From assembly GCA_051453625.1 (NCBI GenBank), contig JBOZIK010000001.1, positions 234,098,704 to 234,162,703 on the forward strand: DNA of 64,000 nt, written 5' to 3'. This DNA is from Welwitschia mirabilis. Lineage: Eukaryota; Gnetophyta; Gnetopsida; Welwitschiales. This document shows positions 21,501 through 34,091 of the stretch, in pieces (the stretch's first letter is position 1; the number at the start of each line of letters is the position of its first letter). The notes under the pieces were generated by a model. It ran no database searches and had not been told where the DNA came from. It worked only from the letters and a program-made list of their open reading frames with translations. Position numbers and translations under genes: made by a program.

Positions 21501-24500
21501 AGATTTATGACAAGAAAGTAGATAATCGCCATAAAATGGAACTCTTAACATTGGTATTATCTTAATTGTCTGCAAAGAAGAAACAAAAGATTCAAGTGCA
21601 TTCTTCAATGTGTGTCCTCAGAACTATAAACAAGCTCAAAAGGCACAGAGTTTGCAGCCCAGTCAAGCCTTTAGGTTGAGTGTTGTGGGAAGGTGCCATT
21701 ATGCAAGGCCTTTATGAGGCTTTTGCATATATTATGTCTAGTTTCAGAAGTCAGCATTCATGATGATGATAAATAACGTCAAACTTATCCAGTGTATTGA
21801 TGTTCTTGAGGAAGATAGATCCTATGCAAACTGCAGAGTAGAACAGGTGCATTATAGTTAATATTTCTGGCATCAATTTTATAAGACGACTTCTGGATAG
21901 GCATCACAGGCATTTGCATGGGAAACTAGATCCTTCATGCAGTATGATGCAATCATTAAAGGTAAAAGTTACGCAACCCATGGATATGCTCATTATAAGA
22001 AAGTCTGGATTTTCTCAGAGCCAGATTCATCATTAAGTTGATGCTTGTGTTGTAAAGATCTAACAAAAAAATTATTGTATTCATTTAATATGGCCTTAGC
22101 ATTGCAATGAAGTCCACTGTTACTGTGCTTACAGCATAAAGCAAAAGTTAAAAAATAAAGTACTATAATAATGATTTGAAAAGAAATATAGTCCAGTTGG
22201 AAAAAGCAAGTTGAACCCATCATTCAGTTGCATAAATGCTCAAAAATGCACTCCCATCATTGAATTTTCCCCCTTCTGCTGCATTTATTATAAAATTTCT
22301 ATAGGCTGTCTTTTCAAGCATTGTTATAAAAAGGCCCTAACTCTTGTTAACTCGAAACAGATGACAAAATAGTAAACTACCACTATTTAACTGTTTTGCA
22401 TTCATTTCTACAATACAAAACCCTTTATTTTCTAAATAAATAAATNNNNNNNNNNNNCTTTTCTCTTGTCAAGAGTGTTATATTTCACTTTTTATGTCCT
22501 TGATTTTATCTAGACATTTTAGGAAACAAGTACGTCACGAGTAATAGAAAATCGAAAACTAGGAAACAATGAACAGGATTTTCTACTGCCTTTTCACCAG
22601 CAATTAGTAGAACTGCATAAATTGTGTTTGTTTACTGTTGCTTTTTTAAATTCAATAAATAGAATTTTCTTACAATACAATTGTGGAATGATGTCATCTC
22701 ATGGAGAATTAAATCAGCAATGGTGCTTCGTTAGTTTTAATATAGCAATGTAATACAGCTAGCATGTCTAGGAGAGGTAATGCACCAGTCATTTTAGGAA
22801 TTATAAAATTTAAAGGACAGGACTAAAAAGTCGAAATGTTTTAATAACCTAAAAGGGGATATGTCAAAGACAAATCAGATAGCTAGCTATCAAAAGAAGT
22901 AAAAACGACTTTCATTTGTCATTCATTTATTTCATTTTCTAAAATTAATAGGTGTAATTAGCAAGCTTATTTTAGAGTGATCATTTCTCTCAAATAATGC
23001 TGAAGATGTAGATAGTTTTTTGAATCATCTTCAATTTCAACTTCTGTCTATGAATCTGACTTCCTTAAAGATTGTTATATGTTCTCAAGATCATATTTGA
23101 AATTAGATATTTGAAACTTTCTTTTCTTTGAAGCTCTGCTAAAATGGTGATAGATCTAGGAAATCCTTTAGTTGAAAGCAATGAATCTGCAATTATTTTG
23201 GTAAGCTGATGCATATTAAGTAATCTTTAATGAAAATAGTCAAGCCACATGAAACATCAGCTGTCTCAAATGCGGATAGAAATTACCAGCGCATTAAAAT
23301 TCTGTGAAATTTAGCAGAACTAAGGAAATTTCTCTGAACTTAAAATAGCCTGAATCAATTTTCCACTATTGCCTCAATTTGGCAAACTTTTGCACAAATT
23401 TGCTTAATGGAAAAAAATAACACAGTCAAAAGCTTTAGGACTAATTGCGATTTTATTGGTAAAATTCATTACAAGAGCCAACAAAGAAGATTTCCAAACA
23501 TAAAAGTTTCATAAATGTTTGCTGTTGTGGGATTTTCCAGGCTGCAAAGCTCCAGATTTTTAATGTCTCATAGCAATTGAATTTTCATTATTTCTTAACT
23601 CTTCAAAGCTTGAAAACCTAGGGTTTCAGATTTTAGAACTCTGAAATCACATTATAGATTCAAAAGAAACTTCATTGTAGGATTTTCTCTAATTTAGTTA
23701 TCATCTAATGTTTTCAAACTTGAGAACCACGTTTACATTGTATATTATTGGAAAACAAACAGATAAATAGTAGCTGGTTGCTACATAAAAGTCTTCTTAC
23801 AAACCTAACAATCTATAATTTAGCTCTGCTATGATCATTCATAATTTTTCCTGTGTGTTTTATTCATGTTTGGAATCATCTTGAATTGGTTTTATCCTTG
23901 TGAAATATTACTCTCTTTTTCTTGAATCACTGTGCATTCTAAATTTTATGCCAATTTTATCTTATTTTTGTGCTGAATTTTCGCCCCATCCAAATTCTAG
24001 AGGGTGCTAAATCCAATCCCGAATTGTGAATTGAACACTATGAAAATTGCAAATGATCTTTCAGTGTGTTGTTTGTTATTAATATAAATTAGAAGGATTT
24101 ACTCCAAGTTTGGTGAGTTTTCCATGTTTTGAGTGATATTTAAACAACATTCCAATATCTATATGGTTCAGCTGGAAATAGCTTTTTTTCATTCAAGATC
24201 AAATTGTTTTTCTATCCGTAATTAATCTGATTCAATACACTTCCTTTTGACTGATCAAATCAATCTACAATGATATCCTGGTCTTTAGATTTGAGTCATG
24301 TTGTCAGTGTTTTGATTGTATTCTTTAGATTCTATGGTACTACTCTAGCATTTCCAAACACTTCTCTGATATGTCCATCTTCCCAGTCATTCTTTTAATT
24401 ATCATTAGATTGCAACTTCTCAGCTCATCTGATTTGCACATCCAATGTGTGAGTTACAGATGTTTTCTGGGTTCTGAAGAGTTCATCTTCTGAAATTTCC

Positions 24501-24520
24501 TTATTTATTTTATTTTGTCT

Positions 24521-24660
24521 TATTGTTGCATTCTACAAAATTAACTTTTGCTAATGCTACACATTATAATATTTTGTTTATTTTAGTTCATTTATTGTTA
24601 CATGCTATAAAATTAATTTTTGCGAACACTATACATTATAATATGTTATAAAATAATTTT
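24521..24660. repeat. Tandem duplication, about 72 bp unit
   Basis: 'tattgttgcattctacaaaa' at 24521 recurs as 'tattgttacatgctataaaa' at 24593, and the likeness continues to 'cacattataatat'. Confidence 0.7.
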
Positions 24661-26291
24661 AATCCGGTTAAAATATTTTAGAAAAGTATAATATGTAAAA
24701 CATGTATTCATTCTTATGTCATAACAAATATGCTTTAAGAAATTTTATGTAAAGACTCTTTTTAAAGAGTTATTGTTACTTTCTTAATGCCTGCCCAGTC
24801 AGTAGTCAGCAAGAGTTTAGTGCACATGTTAAGAAATGTTTGAAATGTCTCACTTTCAATTAATGAGAGGTCAAACAGGTCGATGCTCGTTGGCATTCAT
24901 GAATCCATAAAGCTCTTGCGAGTTGACAATTTGACATTCATAAATTCATAAAGCTCTTGCTACTTGCTGTTTCAAAATTTACAGCCTAAAGCTGTGTATT
25001 ATGTTAGAAATTCTATCAGTGGCTTTACTCTAGTACTTAACAATGATGCATAAAATATGTTTCATTGATGTAAGATTTTGGTTCTTTTTTCCTTTTCTTA
25101 CTGGTTAATCTGTCTTGGGGAGTTTTGGCATGCTTTGTTTGCTTGAAGATTTTTGCTGCCATGGTGACATGCCATTAATTTGCAAGCACATATCTGCTAA
25201 TATCCATGTTTTCCAAGGTTTCCCTCAGTTCCGAACTTTATTTTATTTTGTATCTATTTATTATAGTTTATTAAGTTACTTTTTTGTTTGTCATATTTTC
25301 AAAGATTCTCTTCTCATGTTTCTCTTTTATAGAACATGTTTTAACCAACATGTTCAAGGATTCTCTTCTCATCCTGTCTTTCTGTGCTAGCTTTTCATGG
25401 TGAAAGAATTGGGCAGCCCAGACCTTGTCATGTCAAGATGAATCTGCATTCCTTTCCATTATAAAGCCTTCTACTTTCTAAACTCCTTCAAGCAAAAAGT
25501 AGTTGCTTAGAAGACAAGGAAAGAAATTGGATGCAGAACTCCTTTGCATCTAAAATAATTCCTACTTTGGAGAGCTAGTGCTCCTATTGATAGTGGTGCA
25601 CCAGCCACTGGAGGATTGGATCTTAACTTCTTCTAAAAGGATTCTCTTACCACTAAGATGCACATACATGTAACATTCTTTCACCTTTTATTAGATTAGA
25701 TTAAATCCAATTTAAAGTAAGAAAATCAGATGTCTAACAACATACAGCATAACTTGCAACTTATGTAATCATGGCAGAATAAAATCATGGCATCAACAAT
25801 GATTTTGCATCAAACTGCCTGCATTTAGTGTCAAGCGCTTCCTTCTCGGAGACAACCACCTAATAACAACATTAAGTTCAGCAACTACCATCAGTCAGTG
25901 CCAATTTGCTGTTTTTTTTCTGGTCAGCCTCATTTATATCCCTCCCCCTTCCAAACCTTGACTTCCTCAGCCTAGATTCACGCCAATTGTACCTCAATTC
26001 ATCCCTCTCCATACCACGCTTGTTTTTTGACCAATTCACTGAAATTTCTGTTCGAATCAATGTCTACTCCCTCAACATTAGACTGCCTCACCTCTATTGA
26101 GCCATACTCCAATGCAACTTATTCAGATTTGATTATACTTCAATTAAAACAGATCCTTTTTTTTCTAATTTGCTATTGAATCATCACTTTTAATTTAGCT
26201 CCCTTCCTACCAGTTCATCCAAACCTTGCTCGCAATTTGACCAAACCAAACTTGTTGCCTATTGACCTTCATTTGTCATTAGTTCAAAGCA

Positions 26292-27088
26292 TAGGTGTAT
26301 GACTCAGACTCGGCACCAAGATCTTTTGGCTTCCCGGATTTTGACTTGTTAGCCGAAATCGACAAAATTTGGCTGAACCTCAGGAAGCTCAAAGAATTTG
26401 GAGTTTTTTTAACATTTTCTTAAAAAAAAATGCATTTTCTTGCATTCAGATAGAGCACAGAGCATTTAAGTATCAGACAAGTTTTAGAATACACTGCATT
26501 CATTAAAAGACATAATGAATATGTGTCAACTCGTCATTACAAGTTATAGTCATTTTTTTATCCTTTTTCGAAAAGAGTTATAAATTCTAAAGATATACAA
26601 TGTAACACAAATATTGAGCATATAGAAAACTAAAAAGATATTAATAAGGCATTAAACCAAGTAAACAACAAAATGTTTCTTCATCAGTTAAGCTCCCTAA
26701 CAACAAATACATAGAAACATGGGACTACATATGAAACTGTCTAATAGGCAATATAGCAACACAAAAACAGATAAAGCATGGGAGCAAGAATGTTGAAAGC
26801 CCTTCAATCCTTCACTCTTTGTTAATGCAACTGCTATGTTTGATGTTCAATACAGCAAAAAACAAAGTTAAAAGCACAAGTTGTCTATGTAGGGCCTACA
26901 TTAATTTATTTTAAATTTTAATTAAAAATCGTGCTTTTTACTATGGTTGGCCCTTTTTCTATGTCATGCTCTCTCTAAAGAAGCTGTTTTTAAAGAAAAA
27001 ATGCAGACAAGTCTAAAAGTGATGCACTCGTGAGAGATGCCAAATTTGGCTATTCTGGTGAGTCCAATGAGTCTACAGACACACCTAG
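26292..27088. mobile_element. Candidate small DNA element with inverted ends
   Basis: The left end TAGGTGTATGACTCAGACTC and the reverse complement of the right end (TAGGTGTGTCTGTAGACTC) are alike over about 35 bases including gaps. No transposase is seen in the 0.8 kb between. A perfect 10 bp inverted repeat GAGTCTACAG/CTGTAGACTC lies at the right edge (27070-27120). No clear target duplication was found, so this is tentative. Confidence 0.3.
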
Positions 27089-28188
27089 ATGAGTTCTTGT
27101 CAAAGACTCACTGTAGACTCAAAACTCCAAAGGCTTGCACACAGTCTGGTACCACAAGCTCAAATTGCATGTAAACTTATAGGAACAATTTTCCATTCAT
27201 AATCTTGACATCAATCACTACAAATCAAACCAGACCATTTTGAATATCGTGGTGATATTGTAAACCTTGAAATGACCTTATCAGATAACTCATTTCCTTT
27301 AGCAACCTTGTAACTTACCAAGTTGCCATGTCACCTATTGCATTTGAAAGAGAATTATTATATTAACTCACTAAGAATTGTGCCTTCCGAGAGTGATTTC
27401 TTGCCTTGTAAATGCAAGTAGCACACACTGGATGATCTAGCAGATTAAGGCTTTATCATCAATCAGTTGCATGTGAAACAATTTGGGGCCAAGACATGCT
27501 GGAGATCATCAACTTGCCCAACACCATTTGCCCAATACATTTTTCCAGCTCTACATTATTTACGGCGTTAGGCTTTATTCAATACACCATATATGTCAGA
27601 AGTTTTAATAACATATGCTAATTTACATTTTACTATTCTGATACTTTGCATCTTTACATCATGTATGCTTTGTAACTGTTGGTTGTCTCTAGCAACAAAA
27701 CAAAAAACGATTTATTTGTTGAGATGCCTTGTTGTATAGTTATATACCATTTGTAATTTTTAGTGATTTTGCATTCAAATTCCAATAATCTGTACTTAAT
27801 TGTTATTTGTGTTTCCTAATTTGATTGCATTTGTGTTCAGTAGCCATTTAAGAACCATCATTAATAATTGTGGTATTCATTTGTACAGTTGAACCCTGAC
27901 TCTATGAGCTCGTACTCTTCTAACACCACCCTCAGGCAAGTTTCAAATCCATATCCATGACGGAAAAATATTTTAAATGTCTTGCTACGAAAGAAAGTTT
28001 GAAACCAAGGAATCAGCATGCTGTTTTCCTAAATTATTTGTAGCAGGATTTAAGAAACACTAAGATTGCTTCCATCTATCCCACTTCTGGGTCATGAGAC
28101 ATGCAAACTGTTTCAGTTTTAGGGCAAAAACAAGAAACGTAACAGAAAAAAACAATGAGTTATCTTATTCCAAAAGTTATAAACTTAC

Positions 28189-28281
28189 CACTTTCCTAAA
28201 ATGAAGTGGCACAATTTCCTTTGTGCCAGAAAACTTAGCAGGAATAACTTTGCATATTTTTCCTTCATGAATGTCATTCAC
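28189..28281 (-). CDS. PDR2: P5A-type ATPase, coding exon 2
   Basis: The acceptor TTTTTGGTAG precedes GTGAATGAC at 28281, and the donor GTAAGT follows at 28188. The 93 bp exon encodes 31 codons in phase with exon 1: VNDIHEGKICKVIPAKFSG, then TKEIVPLHFRKV. The family shows CKV-x-PAKFSG-S/T-KE-V/I-VPLH at exactly this place, after the second N-terminal membrane segment. The near-perfect fit, clean splice sites and open frame argue for a live gene rather than a fossil. Confidence 0.85.
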
Positions 28282-28799
28282 CTACCAAAAATCCACATGA
28301 ATGAAAAGCTTCAATTCACAGTAATAATAATGACAAAGACTACAATAAGATAATAGTGTCCTTGTTCCAACAACTGCAGACCAGAATGGTTTGGCCAATA
28401 TTTAAAAAATGTTTGCAACTATATTCGCTGAAGCCTAATAAATGTGAAATCCTATGTACAAATTCTTTGCAGAACAATTCAAAAAACTTCATAATCCATG
28501 TTAGAGAATAAACCTCTGCAATTAACGTTGACACAAAAATGAAACTCTGGATTGAATATAATAAATGTGATTGTAAGGGAAATTGCATAGATAGAAAATG
28601 TCATTACTAAGATGATAGACTCACATGAGAAGACAAGGTAGAAACCCCTAAGAAAACTACTTGTGAGGCTGAGAACTTTCTTCAAGTTGCATTTATCCGA
28701 AACGAACTCCAATAAATCGATTAATGTCATCAGGTTGATGATACAATGCTATAATAAATATTGCTTAACTGCAAAAAGGATGTATTTTGATAACTTTAC

Positions 28800-29045
28800 C
28801 CTTTTAGCCAAAATGAAGCACTTGAAGTCCACAGACCAATAAGTAAACAGCCATGTCAAGATATGAAGAACCAAAAAAGCTCCTAGCGTAATTGCTGCAT
28901 CCGAAAAAGCTATCTTAGGAAGAATTAGTAGCAGCCATGTAGCGTACAACATCCCGAAAAACCATATGTCCAAACGCCAAGGCAGGGTTTTGTATTTCAG
29001 AACTTCTACTCGATCCACAACCTTGCCTTCTACGCTTAGTCTCAT
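28800..29045 (-). CDS. PDR2: P5A-type ATPase (PDR2/MIA, Spf1/ATP13A1 family), coding exon 1
   Basis: Encodes the first 82 residues of an ER-membrane P5A ATPase. The family (yeast Spf1, human ATP13A1, Arabidopsis PDR2/MIA) removes wrongly inserted membrane helices from the ER; in Arabidopsis it is needed for phosphate-starvation responses and pollen development. Visible: MRLSVEGKVVDRVEVLKYK, a WRLD motif near residue 23, membrane segments about 28-43 and 51-72, then the family signature WSVDFKCF at 70-77. The chosen ATG (29045) lies 24 bases after a splice acceptor; an upstream in-frame ATG at 29112 is inside the 5'UTR intron. The donor is AGG^GTAAAG at 28799. The catalytic DKTGT and ATP-binding parts lie in exons not found here, so the gene is partial in this window (113 of about 1,200 codons). 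Confidence 0.85.
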
Positions 29046-29490
29046 CTTGGCAAAACTAGATATAAAAACCTGCAATTTGGTAAGAGTTGGAAATCGGATG
29101 CCGAACCTTGTCAATTAAAGCTTTCCTGACATCAAAACAAAATGTTTCAGAACTATTGTTACATTGAAATTGAAAAGCCTTTAAGATTCATTTCAGGAAA
29201 ATTGGAAACACGCAAGCGAAATTATTTAAAATATAGAACCGGGATTTACGTTTCTTCTTATTTTCACATTGAAAGGGCTTTAAGATTTCATTTCAATGAG
29301 ATTGCAAACACGCCAGTAAAAATATTTACAAATTTAGGACCGAGATTTTACCTTGCTCGATCCAAACTTGACGAAGCAGATTCAAGATCGGATTGTACAC
29401 GAAGGATGACAAAAATGGTACCCCAACAGAAGAAAATATCTCATAATTTTTCCAGCATTGTATAGGTCGGACGTTCCCACCAAGCTTTAC
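29046..29490 (-). promoter_or_regulatory. PDR2: 5'UTR of the P5A ATPase gene with an intron
   Basis: On the minus strand a leader exon, whose start near 29490 is approximate, ends GAGCAAG at 29352 and is followed by the donor GTAAAATC. The intron ends TTGCAG at 29070, and 24 bases of UTR precede the ATG. Introns in the 5'UTR are common in plant housekeeping genes. The promoter should lie above 29490; no clear TATA box is seen there. Confidence 0.55.
29161..29358. repeat. Tandem duplication covering the 5'UTR donor region
   Basis: Two diverged copies, about 94 bp each (29161-29254 and 29266-29358), share 'acattgaaa', 'ctttaagat', 'catttca', 'gcaaacacgc' and 'accgagatttta'. Each copy has a GTAAA donor-like site on the minus strand (29351 and near 29250). 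Confidence 0.7.
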
Positions 29491-30099
29491 AGGTAAGAAA
29501 AATCGAAACCCTACTTGGCTTCTTTCGGTTTCCCGATGGAATCGCTTTGTTTGGCCTCCTCAGTGCTGTTACGTTTAAGAAGCATTTTTATTTTTAAAGT
29601 TAAAAGTCGGTTTTGTACGTGAGCTGCTTTTAGTGTTTAAAAGTTAAAAATGATACAGCGAAATTTGTGACAAGTTTACAATCTCTTTATTGTATTGGTA
29701 AGGTTTTATTATTATTGAAGGAAGTAAATGTACAAAAGTAGCAAATCACTTAAAATATAATATACAAGAGTATTTAGCTAACTTGCAAAAATATAAAAGA
29801 AAAAGCATTATGGAAGAAAAAACTAAAGCGAGGAAGAACTATGTGAATTGTAATTTGGAGGAAACTACAATCCCAGTAATTTTATCAAAGAGTTCACTTA
29901 CAATTGCATGAGCATGAATATAACAAGACATCAATCTAAAAATATGGCATTTTTACTATGTATCCAAGAAAAAGGAAGTGGAGACACTTGGTTTTCATAA
30001 GTGTAAATTACATCTTCTTATCCATATGAAATAAGGAATGCAGGGTCTAATGACATTCCATAGACAAAGTTGAGCTCATTCCAAATTATAATTGGTTCT

Positions 30100-30260
30100 T
30101 AGAAGAATGGCATCAAAATTCATCAGAATATAAGGAAGAACGAAAAAATCCCAATTGCATGCATTTTTGGTGAACGAAAGATAAGCAAAGACATGTAAAA
30201 AACCATCTTCTTAGTTGCAAACTAGACAACGTGAATCTAACACTCCTAATATTGTAGGTG
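30100..30260 (-). pseudogene. L1-type LINE ORF2 C-terminal zinc-finger region
   Basis: The minus strand reads CLVCN, then HVFAYLSFTKNACNWDFF and, after a shift, WNVIRPCIPYFIW. This is the C-x-x-C...H-x-F-x-x-C-x-x-x-x-x-x-W pattern that follows reverse transcriptase in plant L1 elements. Confidence 0.6.
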
Positions 30261-31429
30261 ACTACCTATAAAAAGACCTTAAAAAATTAGGTACTAATGA
30301 AAGTGTTTGATCTTAGGAAGAGATAGAAGCTTTCAAATTGTTCTTAAAGCATAAATCCAAAGAGAGAATGCATGTTGCATGTACGATCTATGGTTACAAA
30401 TGGGTTCTACATTAGTTGCATTCAATCAGAAAGTGTAAGCTTTAATGAATATAGAAAAGCAAGTGTATAGTCTACCCAACATAAATCCTCTATATATTAA
30501 GAACCATTATCTGAGATATGCTAAGCATGAAGCAAAATTTGTTGAGTTTAATGAAAGCTTATCGAAGGCGAACAAAATTCCGATAAGTATATTAAAAATC
30601 CATTGAGCTGATCCAATCATTTCCTATCCACAAATTTCATAAAAAAGTCAATCTTTTATTAAATCATCCTGCGGCTTGTAATTATTAAAGGAGCAAGAGT
30701 AAGAGGTAACCACTAAGGAATAATATATTGAAGAAAAACTATAGGAATTTTCATATGTATCCAAGATGTAAAAGAATCAAGTCTCCTAAGCTTTCTAGAC
30801 ACTTTAAAAAGTAGGTGTGCATTAAATGGTAATCTTAAATGGAGCAAAAAACCAATTAATTAGATGAATATTCTTTCATATTCAATAGTACATAGGAAAT
30901 AAATCCTTAAGCCTAAGGAGCAATAATATAGAAACTAGAGAAGCATAAACGAAGCTCTAAAGAATTCGTTTTGTAGCTAAACTAACTCCTTGAGAATATA
31001 AATTAATGAAACCCAAACCATCCTTTTCTTTATGCAGGGCTTTAATGTCCTAAGCGACTCTATGAAAACCTTTCTTACCTTTTCCTAAGATCATGTAAAG
31101 CTTTGAAGCAATTTTTTGAGTTTTGATTAAGCAGTTGTTGAAGGATCTCGATAAGAAGAATAATAAACTTGAATAGATAAAATAATAGATTTATAAACTA
31201 AATACCAACCTGTAAGAGAAAGATATTTTGTCCTTCATTTTTCCACTTTCCTTTGAATTTTTCATAATGTTCAATCCCATATCTTATGAGAAGAGCTTTT
31301 GAAGGAGAAAAGGATACATAAAAGTTTTATAATTTTCACTCCTCTACAATTTGTCAAGACTAATGCGGAATATACTGATAATTAGCACTTGCCACATAAA
31401 GTGAATATTTTTCCCAATTAATTTTATTT

Positions 31430-32300
31430 CCTAATAAATAGCAATACTATTATATACAAGTAAAAAATTAAGTAATAAAGTTTTGATCATTTACCACCAT
31501 GACAAAAGAATCATTAACAAAATGCAAACTTAATAGTTATTACATTATGTCTCCCAATGAAGTTCCCCTTACCAAGCCCTATTGCATATCATGTTGAAGA
31601 GCTTAATAAAGCAAATCAGTAGTAATGATAAAAAGACAAGGACCAAAAGGATAACCTAGTCTACAATAATGATGAATATGAAAGGAAGAATTCACAACAT
31701 GAGAAATAGTTATACAAGCATTTACATGGGCAAAGAGATATTGTACCATACAAAGAAATAAAGATCCAAAACTTCAATTTTTCATATAATCCAAAATCAA
31801 ATCCCATTTAATTTATCATATACTCTTACACAATCAAGCCTAATAAAGGCCACATTCTGATTAGAATCATTTGCTTACTAACGTCCTTTTCAAGCTTTTA
31901 CAACATCTGAAAGAGTATATCAACCCAGATCAAAACTTATTCATTACTCTGTGATAATATTTTGAGGAAATTTTTTGATTCCTACAAGTTAAGAACTTTG
32001 CACAAATTTTATAATTAACATTTAATAAAGTGATATGTCATTAATTACCTATCAGAAGAGGATCCCTAGATTTAAGCAAAAGATGAATAACTCTTTTGTT
32101 AATATGATGCCTAAGTAGACCTTGAAATACAACCATCCTTACAACATTAAGATTATCATGACTTAATAAATCCTGATTCTTTTTAAAAAACTCCATGGAA
32201 AAAAACCATCAAAGCCAAGAGATTTACCATTATACATATTAAAACAAGCATATTTAAGCTCTTCAAGAGTAATTTCTACATTTAACATTTGATGCATTTC
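31430..32300 (-). pseudogene. L1-type LINE reverse transcriptase (minus strand)
   Basis: The frame EITLEELKYACFNMYNGKS, then LGFDGF, is the E-I-T-x-E-E-L...N-G-K-S-P-G-x-D-G-F entry block. Downstream it reads HITLLNVNYKICAKF (R-P-I-T-L-L-N-x-D-Y-K-I). The catalytic block is seen as HFVNDSFVMV where FADD is expected, so one key Asp is lost. Confidence 0.8.
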
Positions 32301-33099
32301 TATAATAAGAGTTGGAAAAAGAAATGAAAAAACATACCAAAACTTATCCATATTGATTAGGATCTCTTGAAATAGTGTTTGAAAATGATCTTTTAAGAAA
32401 TTAAGGATGTGATTGTGATTGTGAAGAATCTGATCATGACTCTATAAATCAGTAATTTGAATTCTACCATTAGATTGATTCAAAAATTTTAAAATTCTTT
32501 GGAGTTTTCATGTTGGGTTTGCAACCACCAAAGTCTGCTTTTAAGAATAGCATTTTCTACTTGAAAAACCTCTTATTCTTATGGACCCACATAACCTTCA
32601 ACATGCATAGAAGGAAGAGTTGAATTTAAAAAATAATGAAGATGGTAATTATTTAAATTTAAAACTTTTTAGGTAATACAATGAAAATAAGATTTTATTA
32701 TCGAAATACTTGTTTTCTTAAAAAGGAAGGATAATTTCTAACTCTACATAAAGTATGATGTCATTAATTAATCCATCTAATCAAGTCATAAGTTCTAGGT
32801 CTACATTCTAAAAAGTATGAAGAATTTGTTTTGCAATATGGCACTTATACCAAGAGGTATCAAAATAGAATAAAGGGCAATAACCTCTTAGAGGAAAAGT
32901 AGCAAATTTCATGGATGCTTAAATAGAAAAATGGTTTAATAAAACTATCATGCTTAAACCCTTAGTGGAGTAGTGTAAATCCTAGTTAAAAAATATCAAA
33001 GTAATAAAATTTATTCAAACACTTCTAGATTTTAAGTATCATGCTGAAAATTACTCTAAGATTTTTTTTTTTTTGCATATTTTGGAAGGAGAAATAAAT

Positions 33100-33635
33100 T
33101 GTAGCTAAAAGACAAAAGTAATTTTTGAATTGCAACTAAGTACCTAACTCAAGAGGATGTAAGAAAAAAGCCTCTCCACCCAATTTATCATAAGATGAAT
33201 TAACTATATTAAAATCCCCTCTAAAAAACCAAGGAATTTAAGGCAATGTGTATGTTAAATCTCTTTAAAGTTAAATTCACTTATGCATATAATTAGGATC
33301 ATAAATGGAACAAATGCCAAACATACCAGTGGAAGAAGAAAGAATGACCTAGTAGGACTATTGTTGAGGATTATATTAGAAGAACAAATTATTGAAGTCC
33401 AACAAGAAGAAATCAAAATAGCAGCCCCTCCACACTCTTCAAGATATGAAGTATCAAAAACATGGAACTTATGCAGTAACTCATGAGAGAAAAATTAGAA
33501 ATCTGAAGCTATAATCTTAATCTCTTGAAGCAACAAAAAATATAAAGGGAGAGAAATCTCAGAGAGAAAATCCCTATAATGATTCCATCAGAGCTTATCA
33601 GTAAAGGCCTAGATATTACAAGCAATAATATTCAT
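33100..33635 (-). pseudogene. L1-type LINE endonuclease domain
   Basis: It starts MNIIACNI and continues FTDKL, RDFLSEISLPLYFLLLQEIKI. Later it reads PWFFRGDFNIVNSSYDKLGGEAF. These fit the APE-type endonuclease of plant L1 ORF2 (M-x-x-x-x-W-N-x-R-G-L, L-Q-E-T/I-K, G-D-F-N, D-K-x-G-G). Stops interrupt it. Confidence 0.8.
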
Positions 33636-34091
33636 TAAGCTACATGGGGGAAAGAATAACCCCCATCAATGTTAACAAAAATAGTTGTATCAACATCCAT
33701 ACCTTCAAAAGTAATATCTAGATTTGAAATAACATACTCTTAAGACGTCTGTTGAGTATCTATAAAAGAAGAAATAATATGAGGCTGAACATGTTTAGAT
33801 ATTTTTCAAGCTGTGACCAAAATAAAACCTTCCTCCTCCATAAGTGATTGATTATTAGAGGGAAAAAAAGCCTTATTTGAGAAAAAGAATAATGGAGGTA
33901 GGGAAGATGCGTTTGATTTTCCTTTAAAAGAGTGATTCTTAGGTTTGAGAACAAAAACTCATTGAGTACAATTATTAAATTAGCTATAATAAGAAATGTG
34001 ACAATAATCATAATAACAATATTCACATGAGTTGAAAAAATTAAACTAATTAGTCTTTAATGGCAATAGATAGCTTTAGCTTTACGTAGAA

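Larger units (their letters stand above)
21500..28188 (-). other. Probable intron 2 of the P5A ATPase gene (part)
   Basis: It lies downstream of the donor at 28188 on the minus strand. I looked on the minus strand for the expected third coding exon of the family (the stretch that leads to the Y-F-D-F-R-K-Q block) and found nothing. Only small repeats are seen: a 72 bp tandem duplication at 24521-24660, a 60 bp duplication at 24892-24958, and an inverted-repeat element candidate at 26292-27088. A 12 N gap is at 22446-22457. Confidence 0.5.
29680..33640 (-). mobile_element. L1-type LINE (minus strand), 5' truncated and decayed
   Basis: In minus-strand order: endonuclease from 33635, reverse transcriptase around 32300-31430, and the C-terminal zinc-finger region near 30250. 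The 3' end, near 29680, has the AATAATAAAA and ACAATAAAG words usual at plant L1 ends. No ORF1 is seen upstream. The element lies about 200 bp upstream of the host gene's leader exon. Confidence 0.75.

Noticed and set aside
25115-25390. 91-codon open frame on the plus strand
   Set aside because: Hydrophobic and T-rich by composition, no start context, no relatives recognised; it lies in the probable intron.
28340-28730. Open frames of 82 and 83 codons between the two P5A exons
   Set aside because: They lie inside intron 1 between matching donor and acceptor sites and have no family likeness.
29046-29114. Longer N-terminus of the P5A ATPase starting at 29112
   Set aside because: These codons lie upstream of a good splice acceptor (TTGCAG at 29070) and have no counterpart in the family; the start at 29045 fits the known N-terminus.
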